Of a DNA stretch of 64,000 bases, positions 37,719 to 47,477 are shown one piece after another. Both the position numbers and the translations under genes were made by a program. Numbering within the stretch: the first letter of the stretch is position 1; each line of letters starts with the position of its first letter. The DNA is from Bacteroidota bacterium (GTDB lineage Bacteria; Bacteroidota; Bacteroidia; Bacteroidales; Dysgonomonadaceae). Below the pieces are notes generated by a model. It was not told where the DNA came from and made no database searches. It was given only the letters and a program-made list of their open reading frames with translations. The stretch lies in the NCBI GenBank assembly GCA_023622765.1, contig JAMNYO010000070.1, positions 1-64,000 of the forward strand, written 5' to 3'.

Positions 37719-40091
37719 ATGTTTCAACATTACCTAAAAATAGCGTGGCGGAACCTGCGCAAGTACAAGACCCAAACCGTTGTCAGCGTATTGGGCCTGG
37801 CTATCGGCTTCACGGCGTTCGCGTTCACCCTGTCGTGGATCCGGTACGAGATGGGGTACGACAAACACACTCCCGATGCGGATAGGGTCTATAAAATACT
37901 TAGGGTAAATGAGAGGAAAGAAGGCGGCTTTGACTTCTTGCTTCCTGATGCCTTAAAGATGTACCTGGAAAGTTTCCCTGAAATTGAAGCGGTAACCGCC
38001 ATCAGTACAACCAGGGGTGAATTTAAGAGAAATGATGAACTGTTTATGGATAATGTGCATGTAATGCTTGCCGACACATCATTCTTCAAGGTGTTTTACC
38101 CGGGTGTACAAATAGACTACCCGGCAGAAATATTGGGTGAGCCAGAGTCTCTAATTTTTTCAACCACGGCAGCCCAAAAAATCGGCTTGTCGCCCTCCGA
38201 TATCGGGCGTTACAATAGCAGGTTAGACGCTATCGTCTTGGGTATTGCTCCCGGGACGGTCAACAAGCAAACGAATGTTCCCTTTGACGTGATGACCGTT
38301 AGCCCCGTGGAGGTAAATCCCGAATGTCCCTGGTGCTATTTTTCACGTCGCATGTACGCGCGGGTTCATAAGAACGTGGATATGGAGACCCTCGCGGCAA
38401 AACTAGATTCGCTGTATATCGAAGAAGCGTTACAAGGCGTTATGTCATACAAGCTTGTCCCACTGAGGGAAGTGCGTTACAAACACCCCGAGGATAGGGC
38501 CAAAATAAAGCATGGTCATTTGCGAATTTTCGTTGTCGTATCGCTGTTGGTTATTCTTAGCGCGTTGTTCAACTACCTGATGTTGTTCGTGAATAAAATC
38601 AAGATTAGAAGTCGCGAACTGGCGTTGCGAAAAGTAAACGGCGCTTGCAACAGGAAGCTGGTGATGTTGTTACTGATTGAAATGGGGTCGATTTTGCTGT
38701 TTTCACTGTTTATCAGCGGGGTTTTATCGGAGCTGCTGTACGCCCCGTTTGTGAAGCTGTCGGAAATTGAAGCCACGAAATCATTCCTGATAAAAGAAAC
38801 CGTGCTATATGGCATCGGCGTCTTCATCCTTTCCATTCTGGCCGCCTCGATCCCGATATACGTTTTCATGAAAAGAAGCGTGGCAAACACGCTTCATCCC
38901 GATACGAAAACTTTCGCCGGGGTTAAAAACGGCTTCGCGCTCACCAGCCTCTTTTTGCAACTTACCGTCGGCACTTTGTTGATTTTCAGCACGCTCGTTT
39001 TCCTGTATCAATTTAAAAAGCTGAACGAAAAGGATATTGGGTTCAACAGGTTTAACATCATGAGTTTTCAATGTAATGTCCCGTTGACCAAAGATGAGCT
39101 TCGCAAAATACCGGGCGTGGAAGAGGTGATTTTCTTTTCCCACCAATTCCTTCCGAGGGGCATGACGTCACACTTTGGTTATAAAACCGAAAGCGGCGAG
39201 ATGATAGAAACCGAATCGTTTCAGATTCACGAGCCGGACTTTATCGATTTTTTCGATATGAAGATATTGGAAGGTAGAAACTTTCACTACGGCGAGACCA
39301 ATGCCTGCCTGATCAATGAAACCGCCAAAAGGAAATTCGGGTTAACCGACCCGATAGGAGAAAGGGTGAATAATTATACCGTGATTGGCGTGGTAGCAGA
39401 TATGTATATCGATTCTCCGCTTCTACCGGTTTACCCGTCAACCTATCGGTTACGCGAGTATATGATAACATCGGCGAGTTTTAACCGGGAAACGGGACAA
39501 TGGAAGTACAACAGTACCCCGATGCCTGATTCGCCAAAAGCCAGCGCATCGATAAGCTTCAATTTATTTGCCTATAAATACTCGCCCGGGAGCAGGGAGC
39601 TTGTACAACAAAAGATTCAGGAACTGATCACGAAAAATGGCGGCTCGAGAACATCCTTTAATGATTTGGAAGCGGTTTACGCCGAGTACACGCTCTCAGA
39701 GCGTTATCTTTTGACCCTGCTTGGCATCATGACCGCCGTAGCCATCACGATCGCCGTTTTCGGCATCTACTCGATGATCACGCTGGCGTGCAACCAGCGA
39801 CGCAAGGAGATGGCCATTCGCAAGGTGAACGGCGCGAAGGCAAAGGAGATTTTGGCGCTCTTCTTTCGTCAGTACTTCGCGGTGACGGTAGCGGCTTGCG
39901 CGGTGGCGTTCCCCGTTGGCGTGCACGTGATGCAGCGATGGCTGGAGCAGTACACCCGCCGGGTGTCGATGGAGTGGTGGCTTTTCGCGGGCGTGTTCGT
40001 CTTGGTAGTCGCCATCGTTTTCATTAGTATGGCGTTCAGGGTATGGAAGGCGGCAAACGAAAACCCGGCAGAAGTGGTGAAGGCGGAGTAA
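37719..40091 (+). CDS. FtsX/MacB-type ABC permease 3
   Basis: The product has 790 residues with the same eight-helix plan. The first 48 residues (MFQHYLKIAWRNLRKYKTQT...) and the last 115 or so (from VFGIYSMITLACNQRRKEM) are almost identical to permeases 4, 6 and 7, even at DNA level, while the two periplasmic domains are quite different. That pattern suggests gene conversion or recombination at the ends. Coupling helices: RSRELALRKVNGA and RRKEMAIRKVNGAK. Confidence 0.9.
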   Translation: MFQHYLKIAWRNLRKYKTQTVVSVLGLAIGFTAFAFTLSWIRYEMGYDKHTPDADRVYKILRVNERKEGGFDFLLPDALKMYLESFPEIEAVTAISTTRGEFKRNDELFMDNVHVMLADTSFFKVFYPGVQIDYPAEILGEPESLIFSTTAAQKIGLSPSDIGRYNSRLDAIVLGIAPGTVNKQTNVPFDVMTVSPVEVNPECPWCYFSRRMYARVHKNVDMETLAAKLDSLYIEEALQGVMSYKLVPLREVRYKHPEDRAKIKHGHLRIFVVVSLLVILSALFNYLMLFVNKIKIRSRELALRKVNGACNRKLVMLLLIEMGSILLFSLFISGVLSELLYAPFVKLSEIEATKSFLIKETVLYGIGVFILSILAASIPIYVFMKRSVANTLHPDTKTFAGVKNGFALTSLFLQLTVGTLLIFSTLVFLYQFKKLNEKDIGFNRFNIMSFQCNVPLTKDELRKIPGVEEVIFFSHQFLPRGMTSHFGYKTESGEMIETESFQIHEPDFIDFFDMKILEGRNFHYGETNACLINETAKRKFGLTDPIGERVNNYTVIGVVADMYIDSPLLPVYPSTYRLREYMITSASFNRETGQWKYNSTPMPDSPKASASISFNLFAYKYSPGSRELVQQKIQELITKNGGSRTSFNDLEAVYAEYTLSERYLLTLLGIMTAVAITIAVFGIYSMITLACNQRRKEMAIRKVNGAKAKEILALFFRQYFAVTVAACAVAFPVGVHVMQRWLEQYTRRVSMEWWLFAGVFVLVVAIVFISMAFRVWKAANENPAEVVKAE
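39751..40091 (+). repeat. homogenised permease 3' end, copy 1
   Basis: About 340 bp, nearly identical to 42106-42446, 47011-47351 and 49471-49811; encodes the last coupling helix and last two TM helices. Confidence 0.85.
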
Positions 40092-40192
40092 CGGGAAACG
40101 ATACCCGTTGTTTCGTCAAGGAAAGTAAGCTAAAATATAGTGTCTTGTAAAAAGTGTAATAATTACGATGTAAACAACTAACCGTTTAGAAC
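40092..40192 (+). repeat. conserved inter-permease leader, copy 1
   Basis: Shares AAAATATAGTGT, AAAAGTGTAATAATTACGAT and AACAACTAACCGTTTAGAAC with the leaders at 44879 and 47352. It lacks the hairpin seen in the latter. Confidence 0.7.
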
Positions 40193-42446
40193 ATGTTTCA
40201 ACACTACCTGAAAATAGCGTGGCGGAACCTGCGCAAGTACAAGACCCAAACCTTTGTCAGCATACTGGGCCTGGCCATCGGCTTCACGGCGTTCGCGTTC
40301 ACTATGTCGTGGATCCGGTACGAGATGTCGTACGACAGCTTCAACCCCGAGGCGGACAGGATTTACCGCGCTGAAGGAGTGCATGATGATCGCTCAACCC
40401 CTTATGCGCTAAGCGTTTATCTCCGGGATAACTTCCCCGAAGTGGCGGCCGCGAGCAATGCCTCTTTGTTTCAACTGGTCTTGGCGAATGATGATATGGG
40501 AAGTACAAGGGACCGTTTTTTACAAGACTGTTGGTTTATAGGTAGTGCCGATACCGCTTTTTTCAGCGTATTTTACCCTGACATGAAAGTTACTTTTCCG
40601 CATTCGTTACCCGAGAGAGCAGCTATCCTTACGCGTAGCGTCGCCGACAAGTGGGACGTGACACCGCGAAACATCGGGCAAAAGCTCGACTCGTTGGATA
40701 TTACCCCCATCGCTATCGTGGATGATAAACCGTTGACGAGCAACGTGGCCTTCAGGCTTATGTATGTTAATTACCCGAATGAAAGATACAGTCCTGAAGA
40801 GCTTTGGAGTTATTACTCGGGATTTACTTACGTTCGCCTGCACAAAGGTAGCAGCATCGACCGGGTAGAGCGGGCGCTCGATAGCTTACGCGTTGTAACC
40901 CAATTCGGCGAGCAAGTCCGCTCGTTTAAAGTGTATCCCCTGCGCAAGGTTCATTACCTGTCACCTAATAACCAGGCAAACATCAAGTTCGAGGCGTTGA
41001 AGCAGTTCTCCGTCATCTCTTTGCTTGTGATTGTTTGCGCGCTAATAAACTATATCATGTTGTTTATTAGCCGTGTGAAAATGCGGTGGCGCGAGTTCGC
41101 GCTGAACAAGGTAAACGGTGCATCGGACAAGGAGATTTTGCTGCTGCTGCTTCATGAGTTTCTAATCACCCTGCTGGCGGCTATATTTGTTGGAGGACTA
41201 CTCACGGAGTTGCTTTTCCCCGCGTTCATTCGCTTCTCGATGATCGTGGCCCCCAAAAGTTATTTCCTCGTGTCGGTATTCTGGTATAGCTTGATCATTA
41301 TCGCCGTATCAACGATGGTTACGCCCGTTAAACGTAAACTTCTCGCACGTGGCCATTCTCGTCCAGTTGGCAATCGGCGTGTTGTTGATTTTTTGTACCA
41401 CGGTAGCATTCAACCAGTACCACCTGATTGACCAACGCGTTGGGTATGACCGCAACGGGCTTATGGTCTTTGGAGTGAAGGAGGAGAAAATTCCCGTCTC
41501 AGAAATTAAGAGAATCCCGGGTGTGGGCGATTTTATCGTCAATTCCGCGGGTTTTTTCTCGGCAGGCAGCACCAGTGACAGGCGTTCAGTTGAAGTGGTT
41601 GATAAAGATCAACGTGTTGAAAAACACGAGCTTGTTAGGCGTTACGTGAGCGCGGACTTTCGAGACTTCCTTCGTGTCCCGTTGCTGGAAGGGCGGGATA
41701 TGCTTCCCTCGGAACGCTCGGCCTACTTCATCAACGAAACCGGGAACAGGGAATTGGGTGGTAACGCGGTAGGCAAAACGATTCATGGCAGCCCCATCAT
41801 AGGCCTTATTCCCGATTTGCAAGTATCCAGCGCTTTGGACGAAATACAGCCCACGCTCTACCGACTGTCGCGTTATGACAACGAACAACTGGTCAGGGAT
41901 ATCACGTTTCGCTGCGAAAACGGCAGCATAAAAAAACAGATGCAAGATTGGTTCATGGAAAGGTATCCCGTGACACGTTTTTCTTATGGTAACTATACTC
42001 CAGGACATTATTCAATGGATATTGACGTACGATTCAAAGAATTCACCAAATCGGAGCGAAACTTACTGATATTGGTCGGAATCATGACCGGTGTGGCCAT
42101 CTTGATTGCCGTTTTCGGTATCTACTCGATGATCACGCTGGCGTGCAACCAGCGGCGTAAGGAGATGGCCATTCGCAAGGTGAACGGCGCGAAGGCAAAA
42201 GAGATCCTGGCGCTCTTCTTTCGTCAGTACTTCGCGGTGACGGTAGCCGCTTGCGCGGTGGCGTTCCCCGTCGGTGTGCACGTGATGCAGCGATGGTTAG
42301 AGCAGTACACCCGCCGGGTATCGATGGAGTGGTGGCTTTTCGCGGGCGTGTTCGTGTTGGTGGTTGCCATTGTTTTCATTAGCATGGCGTTCAGGGTATG
42401 GAAGGCGGCCAACGAAAACCCGGCGGAAGTGGTGAAGGCGGAGTAA
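40193..42446 (+). pseudogene. FtsX/MacB-type permease 4, frameshifted by a deletion
   Basis: Relative to its close paralogs at 45006 and 47478, about 70 bp are missing near 41320 (after VSTMVT, before the LVQLAIGVLLIF helix). The first frame stops at 41431; the rest stays open from 41349 to 42446 in another frame. The lost segment is the cytoplasmic loop between the TM blocks. A separate half-permease from the 41349 ATG is conceivable but has no leader of its own. Everything else is intact and little decayed, so the break is recent, or an assembly error that should be excluded. Confidence 0.85.
42106..42446 (+). repeat. homogenised permease 3' end, copy 2
   Basis: Second copy of the near-identical 340-bp permease 3' segment, at the end of the broken permease 4. 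Confidence 0.85.
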
Positions 42447-42460
42447 ATAGTATAAAAGCT

Positions 42461-44878
42461 ATGAAATTACTTGGTTTATCTTTTCGAACATTAAAGAAAT
42501 TCAAGCTGTACACGGCAGTCAACGTGCTGGGATTGGCCATCAGCTTGGCGTGTATAATTATCATTGCCCGGTACGTGTATCAGGAGACCACGGTAAACAG
42601 TTTCGCCGCTGACCTGGATCGAACGTTTATCATGACCGTTGAATATCAAAATCTGGCTCCGGCTTTTAAAGGCTCATTAGACAGAAACAGGGACGTCAAC
42701 TACCGCGATCCGTTGGACGATGCCTCGGTGGAGCGGTTTTCACGCTTTATGCTTTTTGAAAAAGACCGAATTAGTGTAAACGATAACAACTTCAACGTGA
42801 AATCTATCGTGGCGGACAGCAACTTCCTGAAAATATTGCCCTTCCCCGTGCTGTTGGGCAGCGCGGACTTCAAGCAACCCAACGACGTAATCTTAACCGA
42901 ACGTCTGGCTAAAAAAATGTTTGGCAATGAAAATCCTGTCGGCGAAACGATAACCTACTTGTCAAATGAGCCGTTAACCATCATCGGGGTAATCGGGATG
43001 CCCGCGTCAAAAACATCGTTCGATTTCGACCTGTTAATTCACGATAAACTGAAAAAACATTGGGCAATGGTAGAGCAAGAGCTTGTTATGTTGCATTCGG
43101 CTACCGACGCCCCCAGGTTGAATCGAAAAAACGGCGAATTTATGCGCCTGATAGCGTTCGGCCAACAGGAAGTGCGTTATCAACTGTTCCCCTTTAAAGA
43201 TTTTTATTTCAACAGGTCTTACACGCTGTATCAAGAAGATAACCCCATCATGTTCCAAGGAAATTCCGACAGCATAAAAGTATTGTTGCTGGTCGCTTTC
43301 TTTATCTTGCTGGTGGGTGTTTTCAACTTCATCAATATTTACATCGTGGTCACCATGCGCCGTGCCCGTGAATTTGGGGTTCGCAAGGTTTTCGGGGCGG
43401 GTTTGCGCCATATCTTCAACCAGATTTTCATTGAAAACCTGTTGATGGCTCTCATTGCCCTGTTTTTCGCGTGGCTTTTTATCGAGATCATCGATGTTGT
43501 TCTTGTCGAACGATTAGATTTCGCGGTACAATCCAACTTTAGCTTCGACCTCCTGTTGTCCTTGTTCATTGCCCTGCTCTTGCCTATTATCACCTCGCTT
43601 TACCCGTTTTTAAGGTACGCCTATTTCGCGCCTATTACGTCCTTACGCTCGGTAAATGTAGGTGGCGTGTCGTTGGTGTCGCGCAAGCTGTTCTTGTTCC
43701 TGCAGTACACCATCACTTTTGGCTTACTGGTAGTCTCCCTGTTCTTCATGAAGCAGCTTCGATATATGCTCAATGCCGACCTGGGTTACAATGTCGAAAA
43801 TATTATCATGTGTAACATGGTACCTACGCGAACTTCTTGGGATATTCTGTCCGATGAACATTTCGAGCAAAAACGACAAAGACTGATAGCGAATGCAAAA
43901 CTTATTGAGCAAAAGATGAATGAATCCCCACTGTTTCACGCTTGGACGTATGGTGAACCGCTATATATCACACTTAATCCAATGCAAATAAAACGGTCAG
44001 ATAAAGATGATTATATGGAAGTCGGGATTTATTATTCGGCTCTCGAAGATATGAAGTTGCTTGACTTTGAGCTGAAGGAAGGTCGTTTATGGGATTCTAC
44101 TGATGTGTTCACCCAATACAAATGTATCATCAATGAATCGGCAAAAAAACAATACGATATACAAGACATTCATTCCGTGCAGTTGCAACCCGAAAGGAGG
44201 TTGTGGTACTCGGTCGGAGAAGACGATGACAAGAATCCGACGTATGACATCGTGGGAGTAATAAAAGATTTTAACACCGGGCATTTATCGAAAGCGACCA
44301 TGCCAATGATGTCCATTTTTGTTGAAAAAGAAAATCCTGAAGGTAGTTTATTGATGGCTCGATTTATTCCCGGGAAACAGGAAGAGGCCGTTGCTTACCT
44401 TCAGGAGTTATACAAGGAGATAAATGGCGATGCCGAGTTCACGTACATGTTGATGGAAGACGAGGTAGCCGCGCTATACGCGGAAGACAAGCGTGTAAGC
44501 CGTGTCTACACCACCTTCTCGCTGATTGCCATCTTCATCTCCTGCCTCGGGCTGTTCGCCCTATCCCTTTTCGACATTCGCCAGCGGTACCGCGAAATCG
44601 CCTTGCGGAAAGTAAACGGTGCCAAAAGCAGGGATATCATGCGGCTTTTGTTGAAGAAATACGCCTACCTGCTTGGCGCGTCGTTCGCGGTTTCCGTACC
44701 GGTCACCTACTGGGTGATTAACCGGTACATGGAAGATTTCGCGCACCGGACAGCCATCTCGTGGTGGCTCTTCGCGATATCGGCCATCGTGGTAACCGCC
44801 GTGTCGCTGCTCACGCTAACATGGCAGGTGCGGCGAGCGATGAATATTAACCCGGCGAGCGCAATGAAAGCGGAATAA
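42461..44878 (+). CDS. FtsX/MacB-type ABC permease 5, divergent
   Basis: From the ATG at 42461 (14 bp after the stop of permease 4) the protein has 805 residues. It starts MKLLGLSFRTLKKFKLY and shows little similarity to its neighbours apart from fold: TM near 18-38, TM blocks near 290-420 and 690-800, coupling helices RAREFGVRKVFGAG and RYREIALRKVNGAK. It sits inside the array of MFQHYLK-type permeases, so the array is not one simple amplification. The frame extends upstream to 42398, overlapping permease 4, but the added residues are not permease-like. Confidence 0.88.
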   Translation: MKLLGLSFRTLKKFKLYTAVNVLGLAISLACIIIIARYVYQETTVNSFAADLDRTFIMTVEYQNLAPAFKGSLDRNRDVNYRDPLDDASVERFSRFMLFEKDRISVNDNNFNVKSIVADSNFLKILPFPVLLGSADFKQPNDVILTERLAKKMFGNENPVGETITYLSNEPLTIIGVIGMPASKTSFDFDLLIHDKLKKHWAMVEQELVMLHSATDAPRLNRKNGEFMRLIAFGQQEVRYQLFPFKDFYFNRSYTLYQEDNPIMFQGNSDSIKVLLLVAFFILLVGVFNFINIYIVVTMRRAREFGVRKVFGAGLRHIFNQIFIENLLMALIALFFAWLFIEIIDVVLVERLDFAVQSNFSFDLLLSLFIALLLPIITSLYPFLRYAYFAPITSLRSVNVGGVSLVSRKLFLFLQYTITFGLLVVSLFFMKQLRYMLNADLGYNVENIIMCNMVPTRTSWDILSDEHFEQKRQRLIANAKLIEQKMNESPLFHAWTYGEPLYITLNPMQIKRSDKDDYMEVGIYYSALEDMKLLDFELKEGRLWDSTDVFTQYKCIINESAKKQYDIQDIHSVQLQPERRLWYSVGEDDDKNPTYDIVGVIKDFNTGHLSKATMPMMSIFVEKENPEGSLLMARFIPGKQEEAVAYLQELYKEINGDAEFTYMLMEDEVAALYAEDKRVSRVYTTFSLIAIFISCLGLFALSLFDIRQRYREIALRKVNGAKSRDIMRLLLKKYAYLLGASFAVSVPVTYWVINRYMEDFAHRTAISWWLFAISAIVVTAVSLLTLTWQVRRAMNINPASAMKAE

Positions 44879-45005
44879 ACGGGAGACGATGCTTTGCAGG
44901 GCGAAATATATCACCTGTGGCCTCGTCAAGAAAACAGTAAGCTATATGCATAAACTCCCAATGAGGGTGAAAAAATTATGATGTAAACAACTAACCGTTT
45001 AGGAC
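44879..45005 (+). repeat. conserved inter-permease leader, copy 2
   Basis: Keeps ATGTAAACAACTAACCGTTT just before the ATG and a weaker form of the hairpin found at 47368. Confidence 0.65.
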
Positions 45006-47351
45006 ATGTTTCAACATTATCTAAAAATAGCGTGGCGGAACCTGCGCAAGTACGAGACCCAAACCGTTGTCAGTATACTAGGCTTGGCCATCGGCTTCAC
45101 GGCGTTCGCGTTCACCCTATCGTGGATCCGGTACGAGATGTCGTACGACAGCTTCAACCCCGAGGCGGACAGGATTTACTGTATTGAAGAAGTGAAGGGT
45201 GATATGTACCAATTGGGGGAGCAGTTAACTCCTTACGCGTTAAGCACCTACCTCCAGGATAACTTCCCCGAAGTGGCGGCCGCGAGCATCGTTTCTTCAT
45301 TTCAGGTGGTTTTGCCGAAAGATGCCTCACAAAGTACATGGAACCGGTTTATTCAAGATTGTCGGTTTATAGCTTATACCGATACCGCATTTTTCAGCGT
45401 CTTTTATCCCGACATGAAAGTTACTTTCCCCTGCCCGTTGCCCGAGGGAGCCGCCATCTTTCCGCACGGCATCGCCGACAAGTTGGGTATAACACCGCGA
45501 CACTTCGGGCAAAAGCTTGACTCGTTGGATATAACCCCCATCGCCATCGTGGACGACAAACCGTTACCGAGCAACGTGGCTTTCGGGTTGATGTCTGTTT
45601 CCATCCCGGATGAAATATCCCGTTCCTCTTGGGGTTCTTATCGTACAGGTTTCACCTACGTTCGCTTGCACAAAGGCAGCAGTATTGAACGGGTAGAGCG
45701 GGCGCTCGATAGCTTACGCGTTGTAACCCAATTCGGCGAGCAAGACCGCTCGTTTAAAGTGTATCCCCTCCGCAAGGTTCATTACTTGGCACCGGATAAA
45801 CAGGCAAACATCAAGTTCGAGGCGTTGAAACAGTTCTCCGTCATCTCGTTGTTAGTGATTATTGCCGCGCTAATAAACTACATCATGTTGTTTGTCAGTC
45901 GCGTGAAGATGCGGTGGCGCGAGTTCGCATTGAACAAGGTAAGCGGCGCATCAGACAAAGAGATTTTACTGTTGCTGCTTCACGAGTTTTTGATTACCCT
46001 GCTGGCGGCCATATTCGTTGGCGGTTTACTCACGGAGTGGCTTTTCCCCGCTTTCAGTCGCTTCTCGATGATCGTGGCCCCCAAAAGCTACTTCCTCGTG
46101 TCGGTATTCTGGTACAGCTTGATCATTATTGTTGTATCGACGTTGGTTACCTTCGGGATGATTCGCGGGTTCGTGAGCCGGAGCATTCGAGAAAACATCA
46201 CTCCCGAGACAAAGTTACATCGCGGGTTTCGCCTAAATTTCTCGCGCGTCGCCATTCTCGTCCAGTTGGCGATCGGCGTTTTGCTGATCTTTTGCACCGC
46301 GGTGGCATTCAACCAGTACCACCTGATAGACCAACGCGTCGGGTACAACCGCAATGGGCTTATGGTCTTTGGAATGAACGAGGATAACATACCCGTCTCC
46401 GAGTTTAAAAGGCTCCCGGGTGTGGGCGATTTTATCGTCAATTCGGAGAGTTTTTTCTCGCTAGAAAGAAGCAGAAATGCTCGTCCCATTGAAGTGGTTG
46501 ACAAAGACCAGCGCACTGAAACGCATGCCCTTGTTACCCGTTACGTGAGTGCAGACTTTCGAGACTTCCTTCGGATCCCTTTGTTGGATGGGCGGGATAT
46601 GCTTCCTTCGGAACGCTCGGCCTACTTCATCAATGAAACCGGGAACAGGGAATTGGGAGGCAACGCGGTAGGCAAAACGATTCATGGCAGCCCCATCATC
46701 GGTGTCATACCCGATTTGCAAGTATCCAGCGCTTTGGAAGTAATTCAACCCACGCTTTACCGACTGTCATGCCACGATAACGAACAGCTGGTTGGAAATA
46801 TCACGTTTCGTTGCGAAAACGACAGCATAAAAAAACGGGTACACGATTGGTTCTCGAAAACGTTTCCCAGCAGGGAATCTCAACATCAACCAGGTGTTTA
46901 CTTGGCAGGATATTGGTCAAGGGATATTGACAAAAGCTTCAAAGAATACACCAAATCGGAGCGAAACTTATTGATGCTGGTCGGCATTATGACTGCGGTT
47001 GCCATCTTGATCGCCGTTTTCGGCATCTACTCGATGATCACGTTGGCGTGCAACCAGCGGCGCAAGGAGATGGCCATCCGCAAGGTGAACGGCGCGAAGG
47101 CGAAAGAGATCTTGGCGCTCTTCTTCCGCCAATACTTCGCGGTGACGGTAGCGGCTTGCGCGGTGGCGTTCCCCGTCGGCGTGCACGTGATGCAGCGTTG
47201 GCTGGAGCAGTACACCCGCCGGGTATCGATGGAGTGGTGGCTTTTCGCGGGCGTGTTCGTGTTGGTAGTTGCCATCGTTTTCACCAGCATGGCGTTCAGG
47301 GTATGTAAGGCGGCCAGCGAAAACCCGGCAGAAGTGGTAAAAGCGGAGTAA
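45006..47351 (+). CDS. FtsX/MacB-type ABC permease 6
   Basis: The 781-residue MFQHYLK-type double permease is very similar along its whole length to permeases 4 and 7, with most differences in the two periplasmic domains (about 50-280 and 460-650). The cytoplasmic loop lost from permease 4 is intact here (IRGFVSRSIRENITPETK). Coupling helices RWREFALNKVSGA and RRKEMAIRKVNGAK are kept. Full set of eight helices; expected to be functional if an ATPase is supplied from elsewhere. Confidence 0.9.
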   Translation: MFQHYLKIAWRNLRKYETQTVVSILGLAIGFTAFAFTLSWIRYEMSYDSFNPEADRIYCIEEVKGDMYQLGEQLTPYALSTYLQDNFPEVAAASIVSSFQVVLPKDASQSTWNRFIQDCRFIAYTDTAFFSVFYPDMKVTFPCPLPEGAAIFPHGIADKLGITPRHFGQKLDSLDITPIAIVDDKPLPSNVAFGLMSVSIPDEISRSSWGSYRTGFTYVRLHKGSSIERVERALDSLRVVTQFGEQDRSFKVYPLRKVHYLAPDKQANIKFEALKQFSVISLLVIIAALINYIMLFVSRVKMRWREFALNKVSGASDKEILLLLLHEFLITLLAAIFVGGLLTEWLFPAFSRFSMIVAPKSYFLVSVFWYSLIIIVVSTLVTFGMIRGFVSRSIRENITPETKLHRGFRLNFSRVAILVQLAIGVLLIFCTAVAFNQYHLIDQRVGYNRNGLMVFGMNEDNIPVSEFKRLPGVGDFIVNSESFFSLERSRNARPIEVVDKDQRTETHALVTRYVSADFRDFLRIPLLDGRDMLPSERSAYFINETGNRELGGNAVGKTIHGSPIIGVIPDLQVSSALEVIQPTLYRLSCHDNEQLVGNITFRCENDSIKKRVHDWFSKTFPSRESQHQPGVYLAGYWSRDIDKSFKEYTKSERNLLMLVGIMTAVAILIAVFGIYSMITLACNQRRKEMAIRKVNGAKAKEILALFFRQYFAVTVAACAVAFPVGVHVMQRWLEQYTRRVSMEWWLFAGVFVLVVAIVFTSMAFRVCKAASENPAEVVKAE
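47011..47351 (+). repeat. homogenised permease 3' end, copy 3
   Basis: Third copy; small changes near the stop (CKAASENPAEVV instead of WKAANENPAEVV). Confidence 0.85.
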
Positions 47352-47477
47352 ACAGTGAAACGATGTTCCACGGGGCGAAATGTACCACCCGTGGTTTCGT
47401 CAAGGAAAAGAAAGCTAAAATATAGTGTCTGGTAAAAAGTGTAATAATTACGATGTAAACAACAAACCGTTTAGAAC
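47352..47477 (+). repeat. conserved inter-permease leader with hairpin, copy 3
   Basis: CCACGGG (47368-47374) pairs with CCCGTGG (47388-47394) over a 13-nt loop, then the shared AAAATATAGTGT and ACAAACCGTTTAGAAC blocks lead to the ATG. No T-run, so more likely an mRNA-stability or attenuating element than a strong terminator. Confidence 0.65.
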
